A DNA stretch of 64,000 nucleotides from DATAVB01 sp036267955. GTDB lineage: Bacteria; Actinomycetota; Actinomycetes; Mycobacteriales; QHCD01. The stretch is from NCBI GenBank assembly GCA_036267955.1, contig DATAVB010000086.1, positions 8,082-72,081 of the forward strand, in the 5' to 3' direction. Every line of letters starts with the position of its first letter. The first letter of the stretch is position 1. The translations under genes were made by a program, and so were the position numbers. The notes beneath the pieces are model-generated. The model worked only from the letters and a program-made list of their open reading frames with translations, was not told the origin of the DNA and searched no databases. Positions 23,991-33,571 of this stretch are shown piece after piece.

Positions 23991-24757
23991 GCGGGCCGGT
24001 CACCGGGGCGGTACGCGGCAGCGGCGAGCTGTTCGCGCTCGGGCTCGATGTCGCCCGGGGCGTCTTCCGCCGGCCGTTCCAGGCCCGGGAATTCATCACC
24101 CAGGCCTGGTTCATCGCCAGCGTCACGATCCTGCCGACCGCACTGGTGGCGATCCCGTTCGGCGCGGTCATCGCGTTGCAGCTGGGATCGCTGACCCAGC
24201 AACTCGGCGCGCAGTCCTTCACCGGCGGCGCCTCGGTGCTGGCGATCATCCGGGAGGCCTCGCCGATCGTGACCGCGCTGCTGATCGCCGGTGCGGGTGG
24301 TTCGGCGATCTGCGCCGACCTCGGGTCACGCAAGATTCGCGAGGAGATCGACGCGATGGAGGTGCTGGGCATCAACCCGATCCAGCGCCTGGTGGTGCCC
24401 CGGGTGCTGGCCGCGATGCTGGTGGCGGTGCTGCTCAACGGGCTGGTGGCGATCGTCGGCGTCTCCGGCGGCTATTTCTTCAACGTGATCCTGCAACACG
24501 GCACGCCGGGCGCCTATCTCGCGTCCTTCGACGCGCTGGCCCAGCTTCCCGACCTGTACGCCGGTGAGGTGAAGGCGTTCATCTTCGGTGCGATTGCGGC
24601 GATTGTCGCGGCCTACAAGGGATTGAACGCCGGTGGCGGGCCGAAGGGCGTCGGCGACGCGGTGAACCAGTCGGTGGTGATCACCTTCCTGCTGCTGTTC
24701 AGCACGAATTTCGTACTGACCGCGATCTATTTCCAGCTCGTCCCGGCGAAGGTTTAA
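23987..24757 (+). CDS. Mce permease YrbEA (MlaE family)
   Basis: A 256-residue membrane protein with about five hydrophobic spans, one of the two permeases of the Mce complex. The MlaE-family core is visible as VTALLIAGAGGSAICADLGSRKIREEIDAMEVLGINP (GSRKIREEIDAMEVLG is the coupling-helix region that touches the ATPase). The start is a GTG overlapping the ATPase stop. It precedes YrbEB with four bases between them. Confidence 0.93.
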   Translation: MSGPVTGAVRGSGELFALGLDVARGVFRRPFQAREFITQAWFIASVTILPTALVAIPFGAVIALQLGSLTQQLGAQSFTGGASVLAIIREASPIVTALLIAGAGGSAICADLGSRKIREEIDAMEVLGINPIQRLVVPRVLAAMLVAVLLNGLVAIVGVSGGYFFNVILQHGTPGAYLASFDALAQLPDLYAGEVKAFIFGAIAAIVAAYKGLNAGGGPKGVGDAVNQSVVITFLLLFSTNFVLTAIYFQLVPAKV

Positions 24758-24761
24758 GGCC

Positions 24762-25571
24762 ATGCCGGCGAAGCCTCTGGAGGTGCTCGACGACCTCGGC
24801 GACCAGCTGACGTTCTACATCCGGTCGCTGCTGTGGATCCCGCGCACGGTGCGCCGCTACCGCAACGAGGTGCTGCGGCTGCTGGCCGAGGTTACCTTCG
24901 GCACCGGCGCGCTGGCCGTCGTCGGCGGCACCGTCGGCGTGATCAGCGTGCTGTGTTTCTTCACCGGGTCCGAGGTCGGCCTGCAGGGTTATCAGGGGCT
25001 GAACGAGATCGGCACCGCCGCCTTCACCGGATTCATCTCGGCCTATTTCAACACCCGGGAGATCGCACCGCTCGTCGCCGGGCTGGCGCTCTCGGCGACC
25101 GTCGGCTGCGGGTTCACCGCGCAGCTCGGGGCCATGCGGATCAGTGAGGAGATCGACGCCCTCGAGGTGATGGCGGTGCCGTCACTGCCGTTCCTGGTGA
25201 CCGCGCGCATCATCGCCGGGCTGATCGCGGTCATCCCGCTCTACATCATCGGTCTGCTGGCGTCCTATCTCTCCACCCGATTAATTGCGACTGTCTACTA
25301 TGGACAGTCGGGCGGCACGTACGACCACTATTTCCGGCTCTTCCTGCCGCCCGGGGATGTGCTCTGGTCGTTCGCAAAGGTGCTCGTCTTCGCCGTGGTG
25401 ATCGTCCTGACGCACTGCTACTACGGGTACCGGGCAAGTGGCGGGCCGGCCGGTGTCGGGGTGGCGGTCGGCCGCGCGGTGCGGACCGCGATCGTCGCCA
25501 TCAACGTGATCGATTTCTTCCTCAGCCTGGCGATCTGGGGCGCCACCACGACGGTACGGATTTCGGGGTGA
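24762..25571 (+). CDS. Mce permease YrbEB (MlaE family)
   Basis: A 269-residue second permease of the Mce system. MRISEEIDALEVMAVPSLPFL is the ATPase-contact segment, and several long hydrophobic spans surround it (for example IIAGLIAVIPLYIIGLLASYL). It and YrbEA would form the heterodimeric channel to which the Mce proteins dock. The ATG at 24762 lies four bases after the YrbEA stop. Confidence 0.93.
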   Translation: MPAKPLEVLDDLGDQLTFYIRSLLWIPRTVRRYRNEVLRLLAEVTFGTGALAVVGGTVGVISVLCFFTGSEVGLQGYQGLNEIGTAAFTGFISAYFNTREIAPLVAGLALSATVGCGFTAQLGAMRISEEIDALEVMAVPSLPFLVTARIIAGLIAVIPLYIIGLLASYLSTRLIATVYYGQSGGTYDHYFRLFLPPGDVLWSFAKVLVFAVVIVLTHCYYGYRASGGPAGVGVAVGRAVRTAIVAINVIDFFLSLAIWGATTTVRISG

Positions 25572-25578
25572 GCGGCCG

Positions 25579-26922
25579 ATGACGCACACCCAACCACGGC
25601 CGCTGGTGACGGCGGCCGGGCTGCGCCGGGCCGGGGAGACCGCCCGGCGGCGGCTGGTCGGCATCGTCTACCTGGTGATTCTCGCCCTGCTGCTGGCGCT
25701 CACGGTGGCGATCTACCAGAAGAAGTTCGTCTCGATCGTGCCGGTGACGCTCGAGGCCGACCACATCGGCAACCAGCTCACCGCCGGCGCCGACGTGAAG
25801 CTGCGCGGCGTACTGGTCGGCGAGGTCCGGAAGGTCAGCAGCGAGGGGCGCGGCGCCCGGCTCAGCCTGGCGCTGAAACCGGGAATGGCCAAGCAGATCC
25901 CGAGCAACGTCGAGGCGCAACTGCTGCCCAAGACGCTCTTCGGCGAACGTTATGTCGCGTTGGTCGTGCCGCGCGACGCGGCCGGCCCGATCCACTCCGG
26001 CGCGGTGATCCCGGAGGACCGGTCCACCTCGGCGATCCAGGTGCAGAAGGTGCTCGACGACCTGATGCCCGTGCTGCGGACCCTGAAACCCGATCAGCTC
26101 AACGCGACGCTGAGTGCGGTGGCCGGTGCCCTGGACGGGCGGGGTGAGGAATTGGGCGACAACCTGACGAAGCTCGGTGACTATGTCGGGGCGCTCAATA
26201 CGAAGCTTCCAGTGCTGCAGCACGACATCTCCGCGCTGGCTGATGTGGCCGACACCTACAACGCCGCCGCGCCCGACCTGCTGGGCACGCTGGACAACCT
26301 GTCGACGACCAGCGACACCGTGGTGGCGGAGAAGACGCAGCTCGACACCCTGTTCCGCAGCACCTCCGGGGTGTCCTCCACGGCGACCGCGGTCCTGGCG
26401 GAGAACGAGCAGAACCTCATTCATCTCACGAAGAACAGCCAGCCACTGCTGAACCTGCTGGCGAAATACTCGCCCGAATTCCCGTGCCTGCTGCAGGGAC
26501 TGGCCGATTTCGAGCCCCGGGTGGAAGATGCCTTCTCCAGCGCCGGACCGGGGCTGCACCTGACCCTTGAGGTGATCAAGGACCGCGGCAAGTTCACCCC
26601 CGGCGAGTACCCGCAGTACGTCGCTCATCCCGGCCCGAAGTGCTACGGCCTGCCCGGTCACCCGTCCGGGAATTTCCCCAACACCTACATCCCGGATGGC
26701 AGCAAGCCGTCCGGTCAGACGTCGTTGCCGCTGGTCGGGTCGGCCCCGGCCGCTTTGCAGAAGACCGGTGGCGACATCGGTGAACAGGGTTCGCCGCAGG
26801 AGGTCGACGCGGTCAAAGGGCTCATCGCGGCGCAGGACGGCACGACGCCGAGCAAGGTGTCCGCATTGGACGCCGTCCTGTATTCGCCACTGGTCCGGGG
26901 CGCCGAGGTGACGCTCAAATGA
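25579..26922 (+). CDS. Mce protein A (MceA-like)
   Basis: A 447-residue envelope protein. One N-terminal transmembrane helix (IVYLVILALLLALTVAIY, about residues 32-50) is followed by the MCE domain (about 55-135: AGADVKLRGVLVGEVRKV, LFGERYVALVVP), then the long helical part that builds the lipid tunnel in Mce hexamers. The sequence FPCLLQGLADFEPRVEDAF is typical of the MceA class. It is the first of six mce genes and overlaps the second by four bases. Confidence 0.92.
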   Translation: MTHTQPRPLVTAAGLRRAGETARRRLVGIVYLVILALLLALTVAIYQKKFVSIVPVTLEADHIGNQLTAGADVKLRGVLVGEVRKVSSEGRGARLSLALKPGMAKQIPSNVEAQLLPKTLFGERYVALVVPRDAAGPIHSGAVIPEDRSTSAIQVQKVLDDLMPVLRTLKPDQLNATLSAVAGALDGRGEELGDNLTKLGDYVGALNTKLPVLQHDISALADVADTYNAAAPDLLGTLDNLSTTSDTVVAEKTQLDTLFRSTSGVSSTATAVLAENEQNLIHLTKNSQPLLNLLAKYSPEFPCLLQGLADFEPRVEDAFSSAGPGLHLTLEVIKDRGKFTPGEYPQYVAHPGPKCYGLPGHPSGNFPNTYIPDGSKPSGQTSLPLVGSAPAALQKTGGDIGEQGSPQEVDAVKGLIAAQDGTTPSKVSALDAVLYSPLVRGAEVTLK

Positions 26923-27953
26923 CGAAGATAACGCCGTCCCTGCTCAAGCTCATCGCGTTCGCCGCGGTAACGATCTTCGCGATGTATGTCCTCGGCACGA
27001 CCATCGCCAACAACAGTTTCGGCGCCACCACGAAATACCGCGCGGACTTCACCGATGTGACCGGCCTCAACACCGGTGACGACATCCGGATCGCAGGCGT
27101 CAAGGTCGGCAAGATCGACAGCATCAGGATCGTGCACCGCAAGCTGGCCGAGGTGACCTTCTCGGTGACCAGGGACCGATCGCTGCCGACCAGCACGACG
27201 GCCCTGGTGCGTTACCGCGACCTGGTCGGGCACCGCTATATCGAGCTGGCGCAGGGGCCGGGGTCGGACCGGAATCTCCGCGCCGGCGGCACGATCCCGG
27301 TCCAGCAGACCCAGCCGGCCCTGGATCTCACCGTACTGTTCAACGGGTTCAAACCGCTGTTCCAGGCGCTCTCGCCGGACGATGTCAACCGGCTCTCCTA
27401 CGAGATCATCCAGGTGTTCCAGGGCGAGTCCGGCACGGTCGACGACCTGTTGGCGCACACCGCGTCGCTGACCACAACCCTTGCCAGCAAGGACAAATTG
27501 ATCGGCGAGGTGATCACCAACCTCAATTCGGTGCTCACCACGATCAACACCCGCGACCAGAAGCTGACCAACCTGATCGTGCAACTGCAGCGGCTGGTCA
27601 CCGGCCTGGCGCAGGACCGCAAGGCCATCGGCGGCTCGCTGTCCGGGATCAACCAACTGGCCTCCACCACCGCCGGCCTGCTCGCGGACGGCCGACCCGC
27701 GCTGAAATCGGATATCAGCGAGCTGCGCCGGGTGGCGACGACGCTCAACGGTGCCAGCGGCACGGTGAACGGTGTGCTCCAGCGGCTACCCAACAAGCTC
27801 AACTCGCTGACCCGCACCGCCAGCTACGGATCGTGGTTCAACTTCTATCTCTGCGGTCTGCAGGCGAAGGCCGGCTACAAGGGAATCGCGATCCTGCCCG
27901 GCGGTGTGCTCTATACCCCGCAGGTCAACATCGACCAGGCGCGTTGCCAATGA
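26919..27953 (+). CDS. Mce protein B (MceB-like)
   Basis: A 344-residue Mce protein with an N-terminal membrane helix (LIAFAAVTIFAMYVLGTTI), the MCE domain (YRADFTDVTGLNTGDDIRIAGVKVGKID, readable cores TDVTGLNTGDDIRIAGV and VGHRYIELAQG) and a long helical region, ending with FNFYLCGLQAKAGY, a C-terminal pattern seen in MceB proteins. Start ATG overlaps the mceA stop (ATGA), and its stop overlaps the next start in the same way, so translation is coupled along the operon. Confidence 0.92.
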   Translation: MTKITPSLLKLIAFAAVTIFAMYVLGTTIANNSFGATTKYRADFTDVTGLNTGDDIRIAGVKVGKIDSIRIVHRKLAEVTFSVTRDRSLPTSTTALVRYRDLVGHRYIELAQGPGSDRNLRAGGTIPVQQTQPALDLTVLFNGFKPLFQALSPDDVNRLSYEIIQVFQGESGTVDDLLAHTASLTTTLASKDKLIGEVITNLNSVLTTINTRDQKLTNLIVQLQRLVTGLAQDRKAIGGSLSGINQLASTTAGLLADGRPALKSDISELRRVATTLNGASGTVNGVLQRLPNKLNSLTRTASYGSWFNFYLCGLQAKAGYKGIAILPGGVLYTPQVNIDQARCQ

Positions 27954-29110
27954 GGCCGTTCCGGGAACGTGACCCGATGACCATCGGCATTGTCGGCCTG
28001 GTGGTCATCGTCGCGTTGATCTACACCGCGTTCAACGCGCAGAACCTGCCGGTCGTCGGGGGTGGTACGACCTACCGGGCACAGTTCAGCGAGGCCGGTG
28101 GGCTCAAGACCGAGGACGAGGTCCGGGTCGCCGGGGTGAAGGTCGGTACGGTCACCGGGGTCGATCTGGTGGCCGATCACGTCACGGTGAGCTTCCGGAT
28201 CAAGGGCGCCTGGATTGGCGACAAATCAACCGCCGCGATAAGAATCAAGACCCTGCTCGGCCAGAAATATCTCGCCATCGTGCCGAGCGGTGCGCGGAAA
28301 CTGTCGGCCCGTCAGGAGATCCCGCTCTCCCGGACCACCTCGCCGTACGACGTCGTCGACGCGATCAGCCAGCTGTCGGTGGAGAGCTCGGAGATCAACA
28401 CCAAACAGCTCGCGACCGCTTTGAATACGCTGTCCTCGACCTTCGCCAATACGCCGAAAGACCTGCGGCAGACCGTATCCGGGCTGTCCAAGCTGTCGAA
28501 GACCATCTCCTCCCGGGACGGCGCGCTGCGCGAACTGCTGCGCCAGACCCGCCAGGTCAGCGGCACGCTGGCCGCCCGCAGCGGCCAGCTCACCAAGCTG
28601 ATCAGTGACGGAAACCTGCTGCTGACCGAGATCACGAAACGGCGCGTCGTCATCCACGCCCTGCTGCAGAGCACGATCACGCTCTCCAAACAGATCTCCG
28701 GCCTGGTCACCGACAACCAGAAGGATCTCAAGCCCGCGCTGACCCAGCTTTCCGGTGTGGTGAAGGTGTTGCAGAAGAACCAGACCAACCTCGACCAGAG
28801 CCTCAAGCTGCTCGGTCCGTTCGTCACCGTGTTCGCCGACACCCTCGGAAATGGGCGCTGGTTCGACACCTACCTGCAGAATCTGATCGTTCCCGGACCG
28901 GTTGACCTCGGCAGCGTCACCGGTGGGCTCTGCCCCACCTTGGGCCAGGTGACCGGCGGGCTGGACAACGTCACCAACGGGCTCGGCGGCACCGTCTCCG
29001 ATCTCGGCAGCGGCCTGACCGGCAGCCTGAATTCCGTCTGCAAGGACGTGTCCGGGTCGCTGTCCGCCAGCCCGACACCGACGCCGACGAAATCCGGGGG
29101 TGGCCGATGA
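27950..29110 (+). CDS. Mce protein C (MceC-like)
   Basis: A 386-residue Mce protein. The start ATG at 27950 overlaps the preceding stop; a frame open further upstream lies within mceB and is not used. A membrane helix (IGIVGLVVIVALIYTAF) precedes the MCE domain (EAGGLKTEDEVRVAGVKVG, LLGQKYLAIVPSG) and the extended helices. The C-terminus has an unusual low-complexity VTGGLDNVTNGLGGTVSDLG-type Gly/Ser/Thr region and a Pro/Thr tail. Confidence 0.92.
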   Translation: MRPFRERDPMTIGIVGLVVIVALIYTAFNAQNLPVVGGGTTYRAQFSEAGGLKTEDEVRVAGVKVGTVTGVDLVADHVTVSFRIKGAWIGDKSTAAIRIKTLLGQKYLAIVPSGARKLSARQEIPLSRTTSPYDVVDAISQLSVESSEINTKQLATALNTLSSTFANTPKDLRQTVSGLSKLSKTISSRDGALRELLRQTRQVSGTLAARSGQLTKLISDGNLLLTEITKRRVVIHALLQSTITLSKQISGLVTDNQKDLKPALTQLSGVVKVLQKNQTNLDQSLKLLGPFVTVFADTLGNGRWFDTYLQNLIVPGPVDLGSVTGGLCPTLGQVTGGLDNVTNGLGGTVSDLGSGLTGSLNSVCKDVSGSLSASPTPTPTKSGGGR

Positions 29111-30372
29111 TCCTGTCCCGGATGGCGACCCGGCTGCTGTCGCTGGCGACGATCTTTGCCATCGTCCTCGGCGTGGTTTATTACTACGCCTGGCGACCCA
29201 AGCCGGTCTTCCATATTTCCGCCGACTTCACCCGTGCGGTGGGCATTTATGTCGGCTCGGACGTACGGATCCTGGGCGTCAAGGTCGGCCGGGTCGACAA
29301 GGTGACGCCGCACGGCACGTCGGTACGGGTGCAAATGAGTGTCGCCTCCGAGCGGCAGGTGCCGGCGACGGCGCAGGCCGTCGTGGTGACGCCGTCGGTG
29401 GTGGCCGACCGATACATCCAACTGACCCCGGTCTACACAAAGGGGGCGGTGATGCGGCCCGGCGCGCACATCGGGCTGGACCGCACCGCCGTACCGGTCG
29501 AGCTCGATCAGATCTACAAGAGCCTGGACGACCTCTCGACCGCACTCGGCCCGACCGGCGCCAACAAATCCGGGGCGTTGTCGAAGGCGCTGAAGGTCGG
29601 AGCCGCCAACCTGAAAGGGAACGGCTCGGATATCGGTCAGTCCGTGCACGACCTGTCCAAGGCCGTGCAGACTCTCAGCGGCGGCCGGTCCGATCTCTTC
29701 GGCACGGTCACCAACCTGCAGAAACTCACCTCGGCGCTGGCCGGCAGCGACGCCCAGGTGCGGACGTTCAACGGGAATCTCTCTGCGGTCGCGAGCCAGT
29801 TGGCCGGCGAGCGGACCGATCTCGGGGGCGCGCTGCACAACCTGTCGATCGCCCTGGGTCAGGTGGCGACCTTCGTCCACGACAACAAGACCGGGCTCGA
29901 GTCCAACGTGCACGGCCTCGCCCAGGTGACCAATGTGTTGGTGGCCGAGCGGGACGCGCTCGGCCGGTTCCTGGATGTCGCGCCGACCGCACTGTCCAAT
30001 GTGAACGACACGTACAACGGGACCTCCGGCACGCTGGACACGCGGAACAACTTCAACCAGCTCGGCGACCCGCGGTTCGTCTGCAGTCTGCTGGACTCGT
30101 TGCCGGCGCACGACCAGTTGACGGACCTGAAGAAGACCTGCGGCCAGCTCAGCTCGACGCTAGAGAAACTGCCGAAAGTCCCGCTGCTGAACGAGAAGCC
30201 GCCGCCACTGCCGGAGCTGCCCAAGGTGCTGCCGGATCCGAGCCAGGTGCCGGGCGTCTCGGATCTGCCCGGCATCGCCGACAAGACGGTGCAGTCGCTC
30301 TCGGACCTCACCAACCTCAGTGGGGCGCCGCTGCTGCAGACCGTCCCGGGTCTGATCGGGGGCGGTCAATGA
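29107..30372 (+). CDS. Mce protein D (MceD-like)
   Basis: A 421-residue Mce protein with an N-terminal helix (LLSLATIFAIVLGVVYYYAW), the MCE domain (RAVGIYVGSDVRILGVKVG, VVADRYIQLTPVY) and long helices. Its end is rich in Pro and Leu (PPLPELPKVLPDPSQVPG), as in other MceD proteins. It overlaps both neighbours by four bases. Confidence 0.92.
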   Translation: MILSRMATRLLSLATIFAIVLGVVYYYAWRPKPVFHISADFTRAVGIYVGSDVRILGVKVGRVDKVTPHGTSVRVQMSVASERQVPATAQAVVVTPSVVADRYIQLTPVYTKGAVMRPGAHIGLDRTAVPVELDQIYKSLDDLSTALGPTGANKSGALSKALKVGAANLKGNGSDIGQSVHDLSKAVQTLSGGRSDLFGTVTNLQKLTSALAGSDAQVRTFNGNLSAVASQLAGERTDLGGALHNLSIALGQVATFVHDNKTGLESNVHGLAQVTNVLVAERDALGRFLDVAPTALSNVNDTYNGTSGTLDTRNNFNQLGDPRFVCSLLDSLPAHDQLTDLKKTCGQLSSTLEKLPKVPLLNEKPPPLPELPKVLPDPSQVPGVSDLPGIADKTVQSLSDLTNLSGAPLLQTVPGLIGGGQ

Positions 30373-31577
30373 GAACCCGTCTCTGTCTGGCTCTTGCCCT
30401 GATCCTGGCCCTGGCCGGCTGCGGTTTCCACGGGTTGTATTCGGTGTCGCTGCCGGGCGGCGCCGACCTCGGCGCGAAGCCGTACCACGTGACGGTGGTT
30501 TTCGGTGACGTGCTCGACCTGGTGCCGCAGTCGTCGGTGAAGGTCAACGACGTGACGGTCGGCAAGGTCGAATCCATCAAGCTGGACGGCTGGAAGGCCA
30601 AGGTCACGCTGGCCGTCAACCGGGACGTGCACCTGCCGGCCAACAGCACCGCGCAGCTCGAGCAGACCAGCCTGCTGGGGGAGAAGTACGTCGCGCTGGT
30701 CGCGCCGCCGCGGGGCCACGGGAACCTCGCCGACGGCGACACGGTCAAGAGCAGCGGGCGCGGCGTCGAGGTTGAGGAGGTGCTCTCCGCGCTGTCGTTG
30801 TTGCTGAACGGCGGCGGAGTGACCCAGCTGCAGACCATCAACCGCGAGTTGGGCCGGGCGTTGCAGGGTCGGGAGGGCTCACTGCGCAATCTGCTGACCC
30901 AGCTCGACCACTTCGTCGGCGGCCTGGATGCGCAGCGCTCGGAGGTGGTGCGCGCATTGACGTCGGTGAACAAACTCGCCACCACACTGGACAAACAGCG
31001 CAAGGTGCTGACCACGGCCCTGGACAAGATCCCGCCGGCGCTGAAGATCCTGGCCGATGAACGCGGCCAGCTCACCAAGATGCTGACCGCGTTGAATCGG
31101 CTCGGCACCGTCGGGGTGCAGGTCATCAACGGCAGCAAGGAGGCGACCCTGGCCGACCTGAAGGCGCTGCAGCCGACGTTGACGACCCTGGCGAATGCCG
31201 GATCCGCCCTGCCGAATTCGCTCGAGCTGTTGCTGACGTACCCGTTCCCGGAGAACGCGCCGGACGACATCCGCGGCGACTACACAAACCTCTATGTGAC
31301 GGCCGATCTGGATCTGCACGACGTGCTGCACAACCTGATCGACGGCCCCAACACCCGTACCCTGCAGGGCGGCGACGGCCCGACCACCGACCCGTCAACG
31401 GGCCCGTCGACCGCTCCGTCCAGCGGCCCGTCGACGGCACCGACCACGACCGACCCGCCCAAGAAAAAGCAACAGCCGATCGTGCCACCGTTGCCACCTC
31501 AGGTGCCACGGCTGCCGACGATCATCGGGCTGCCGCCGGTCCTGGGCCAGATCCTGGCCGGGGTGGACGGGTCGTGA
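30369..31577 (+). CDS. Mce protein E, lipoprotein (MceE/LprK-like)
   Basis: A 402-residue Mce protein. It is the lipoprotein member of the set: a signal peptide MRTRLCLALALILALAGCGF has the lipobox LAGC, with the lipidated Cys at about residue 18. The MCE domain follows (VPQSSVKVNDVTVGKVESI, LLGEKYVALVAP). A Thr/Ser/Pro-rich linker (PSTGPSTAPSSGPSTAPT) and a Pro-rich tail close it. The position (fifth of six) agrees with MceE in mycobacteria. Confidence 0.93.
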   Translation: MRTRLCLALALILALAGCGFHGLYSVSLPGGADLGAKPYHVTVVFGDVLDLVPQSSVKVNDVTVGKVESIKLDGWKAKVTLAVNRDVHLPANSTAQLEQTSLLGEKYVALVAPPRGHGNLADGDTVKSSGRGVEVEEVLSALSLLLNGGGVTQLQTINRELGRALQGREGSLRNLLTQLDHFVGGLDAQRSEVVRALTSVNKLATTLDKQRKVLTTALDKIPPALKILADERGQLTKMLTALNRLGTVGVQVINGSKEATLADLKALQPTLTTLANAGSALPNSLELLLTYPFPENAPDDIRGDYTNLYVTADLDLHDVLHNLIDGPNTRTLQGGDGPTTDPSTGPSTAPSSGPSTAPTTTDPPKKKQQPIVPPLPPQVPRLPTIIGLPPVLGQILAGVDGS

Positions 31578-32947
31578 TCACCACCAAGACCAGGTTCCAG
31601 CTGCTGCTTTTCGCGATCATTGCCGTGCTCGGAGTGTCCTATGTGGGCGTGCATTACGTCGGGTTGGGACAGAAGCTCCGGCACACCACCTACACGGTCA
31701 GCGCGGATTTCACCGACGGCGGCGGGATCTATCCGGGCGCGGACGTCACCTACAACGGGGTGCACGTCGGCAAGGTCGGGAAAATGCAGCTGCTGGCCGA
31801 CGGCGTCCGGGTGCAGTTGATTATCGACAAGAGCGCGCCGCGGATCCCAGCCACAGCAGGAGCGAGCGTCAACGACCGGTCGGCGGTGGGGGAGCAGTAC
31901 GTCGACCTGCGGCCGGCAAAGAATTCCTCGACCTATCTCGCCGACGGGTCGATCATTCCGATGAATCGCAACAGCATCCCGATTTCCACGCCGCGGCTGC
32001 TGTTGAATGTCGACCAGTTGGTCAATTCCGTCGACCGGTCGGACCTGTCGACGGTGATCGACGAGTTGGGCAAGGCCTTCGCCGGCCGTGGACAGGATCT
32101 GCAGCGGCTGATCGACGAGGGAAATCCGCTGCTGTCCGATGCGCAGAAGGCGTTGCCACAGACGTTGTCGCTGCTGGACGTGGGCAAGACGGTGCTCGAC
32201 ACCCAGGTCCGGTCGAAGTCCGATATCGCGAGTTTCTCCAAGAACCTCAGGTTGCTCAGCGCCCAGTTGAAATCCAGCGACCCGGACCTGCGCCGGCTGG
32301 TGCAGACCGGCCCGGCCGCCACCAATGAGGTGAACGACCTGCTGACCGGGATACGCACCGACACCGGGGTGCTGCTGGCCAATCTGCTCACCACCAGCCA
32401 GGTCACGACGAAGCGGTTGGCCGGCGTCGAACAGATTCTGGCGGTCTATCCGGCCGCCGTGGCCGGCGGATTCACCGTGGTCCCGGGTGACGGCACGGCG
32501 CATTTTGGATTGGCGGTCAACCTGAGCGATCCACCGGCCTGCGAGAAAGGCTACGAGAGTACGACGAAACGGGCGCCGGCCGACGGGACCGACACTCCCG
32601 CCAACACCGCGGCCGGCTGCACCGAGCCGAAGGGCAGCGGCACGGACGTCCGCGGTGCGCAGAATGCGCCGATCGTCGGCGGCCCGGAACCGGTGGCGCC
32701 GATCCCGTCCTACGCCCGGGCGCACGAGTCGCCGCAGCCCGGTGACCCGCAGGACCAGCCGGCCCCGACGAACCAGGCGCCACACCAGCCCACGGATTCG
32801 GGCTCGGCCGGCGCGTCGTCGGGCCCTACGGGCCAGCCGTCGTCGAGCCCGTCCAGCCAGGTGCCGAGTGACGAGCTGCCGATCGTGCCCGGCCTCGGTC
32901 CAGTCACCGGGATCCGCATTCCGACCATCCCCGGTCTCGGCAGCTAG
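31574..32947 (+). CDS. Mce protein F (MceF-like)
   Basis: A 457-residue Mce protein, last in the operon. A membrane helix (LLLFAIIAVLGVSYVGVHYV) precedes the MCE domain (DGGGIYPGADVTYNGVHVGKV, SAVGEQYVDLRPA). Long helices are followed by a Pro/Gln/Ser-rich, disordered C-terminus (about 350-457). The GTG start overlaps the mceE stop. Only six bases separate its stop from that of the converging kinase-like gene, with no clear terminator. Confidence 0.92.
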   Translation: MITTKTRFQLLLFAIIAVLGVSYVGVHYVGLGQKLRHTTYTVSADFTDGGGIYPGADVTYNGVHVGKVGKMQLLADGVRVQLIIDKSAPRIPATAGASVNDRSAVGEQYVDLRPAKNSSTYLADGSIIPMNRNSIPISTPRLLLNVDQLVNSVDRSDLSTVIDELGKAFAGRGQDLQRLIDEGNPLLSDAQKALPQTLSLLDVGKTVLDTQVRSKSDIASFSKNLRLLSAQLKSSDPDLRRLVQTGPAATNEVNDLLTGIRTDTGVLLANLLTTSQVTTKRLAGVEQILAVYPAAVAGGFTVVPGDGTAHFGLAVNLSDPPACEKGYESTTKRAPADGTDTPANTAAGCTEPKGSGTDVRGAQNAPIVGGPEPVAPIPSYARAHESPQPGDPQDQPAPTNQAPHQPTDSGSAGASSGPTGQPSSSPSSQVPSDELPIVPGLGPVTGIRIPTIPGLGS

Positions 32948-32953
32948 CGGCAG

Positions 32954-33571
32954 TCAGGTCCGGCTGGGCGCGGCGACGAGCCGCAGGATCCGCTCCACCG
33001 TCTGCTCGGCCGGCGGCTCGGCGCCGACGTCCACACTGGACAGACCTAGCCTTGTTAGAGCGTCGGCCATCCGTTCGTTGTAGAGCACGGCTCGGCCCAG
33101 GAACTTGTCGACCAGGCTCTGCTCGTCAGCGGTGCGCTCCCCGTACCGGCTGCCGGCATACATCCTGGCCCGCAGCAGTTCGCTCGGCGCCGTGAGCCAG
33201 AACGCGGCCACACCGGGGATCTCCAGCGTGGCGACATTCGGCGGCCACAGCGCCGATCCCTCCAGGACCAGCCGGCCGGCGGCCGGATCGGTCGCGTGCG
33301 CCCGGACCAGTTGCTCGATGCCCGGCCACATCCGCGTGTAGTGCTCGACGACCGCGGTGAACAGCTCGTCGACCGACAACGAACGGAAATGGTCGACGAC
33401 ATACGGTTTCGTGACCGGACTTCCGTCGGGCAGCCACGGCCGGCCCGGATGGCGGGCAAGCTTGTCGGTCGAGACATAACTCCAGCCGAGCCGATCGGCC
33501 AGCCCCTGAGCCACAGTGGACTTGCCCACATTGGACGGACCGCCGATGAGGACGACTCGCACGTCGGTCAC
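32954..33571 (-). CDS. P-loop kinase-like protein (2-phosphoglycerate/nucleotide kinase type)
   Basis: A 205-residue soluble protein. A Walker A stretch GGPSNVGKSTVAQGLADRLG opens it, followed by VSTDKLARHPGRPW, where the Asp may hold the substrate, and a later lid-like arginine region (RARMYAGSRYGERT). This is the pattern of small nucleotide or metabolite kinases, but the substrate cannot be named. Its start overlaps the stop of the upstream kinase-like gene by four bases, so the two P-loop proteins are co-translated. Confidence 0.8.
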   Translation of the reverse strand: MTDVRVVLIGGPSNVGKSTVAQGLADRLGWSYVSTDKLARHPGRPWLPDGSPVTKPYVVDHFRSLSVDELFTAVVEHYTRMWPGIEQLVRAHATDPAAGRLVLEGSALWPPNVATLEIPGVAAFWLTAPSELLRARMYAGSRYGERTADEQSLVDKFLGRAVLYNERMADALTRLGLSSVDVGAEPPAEQTVERILRLVAAPSRT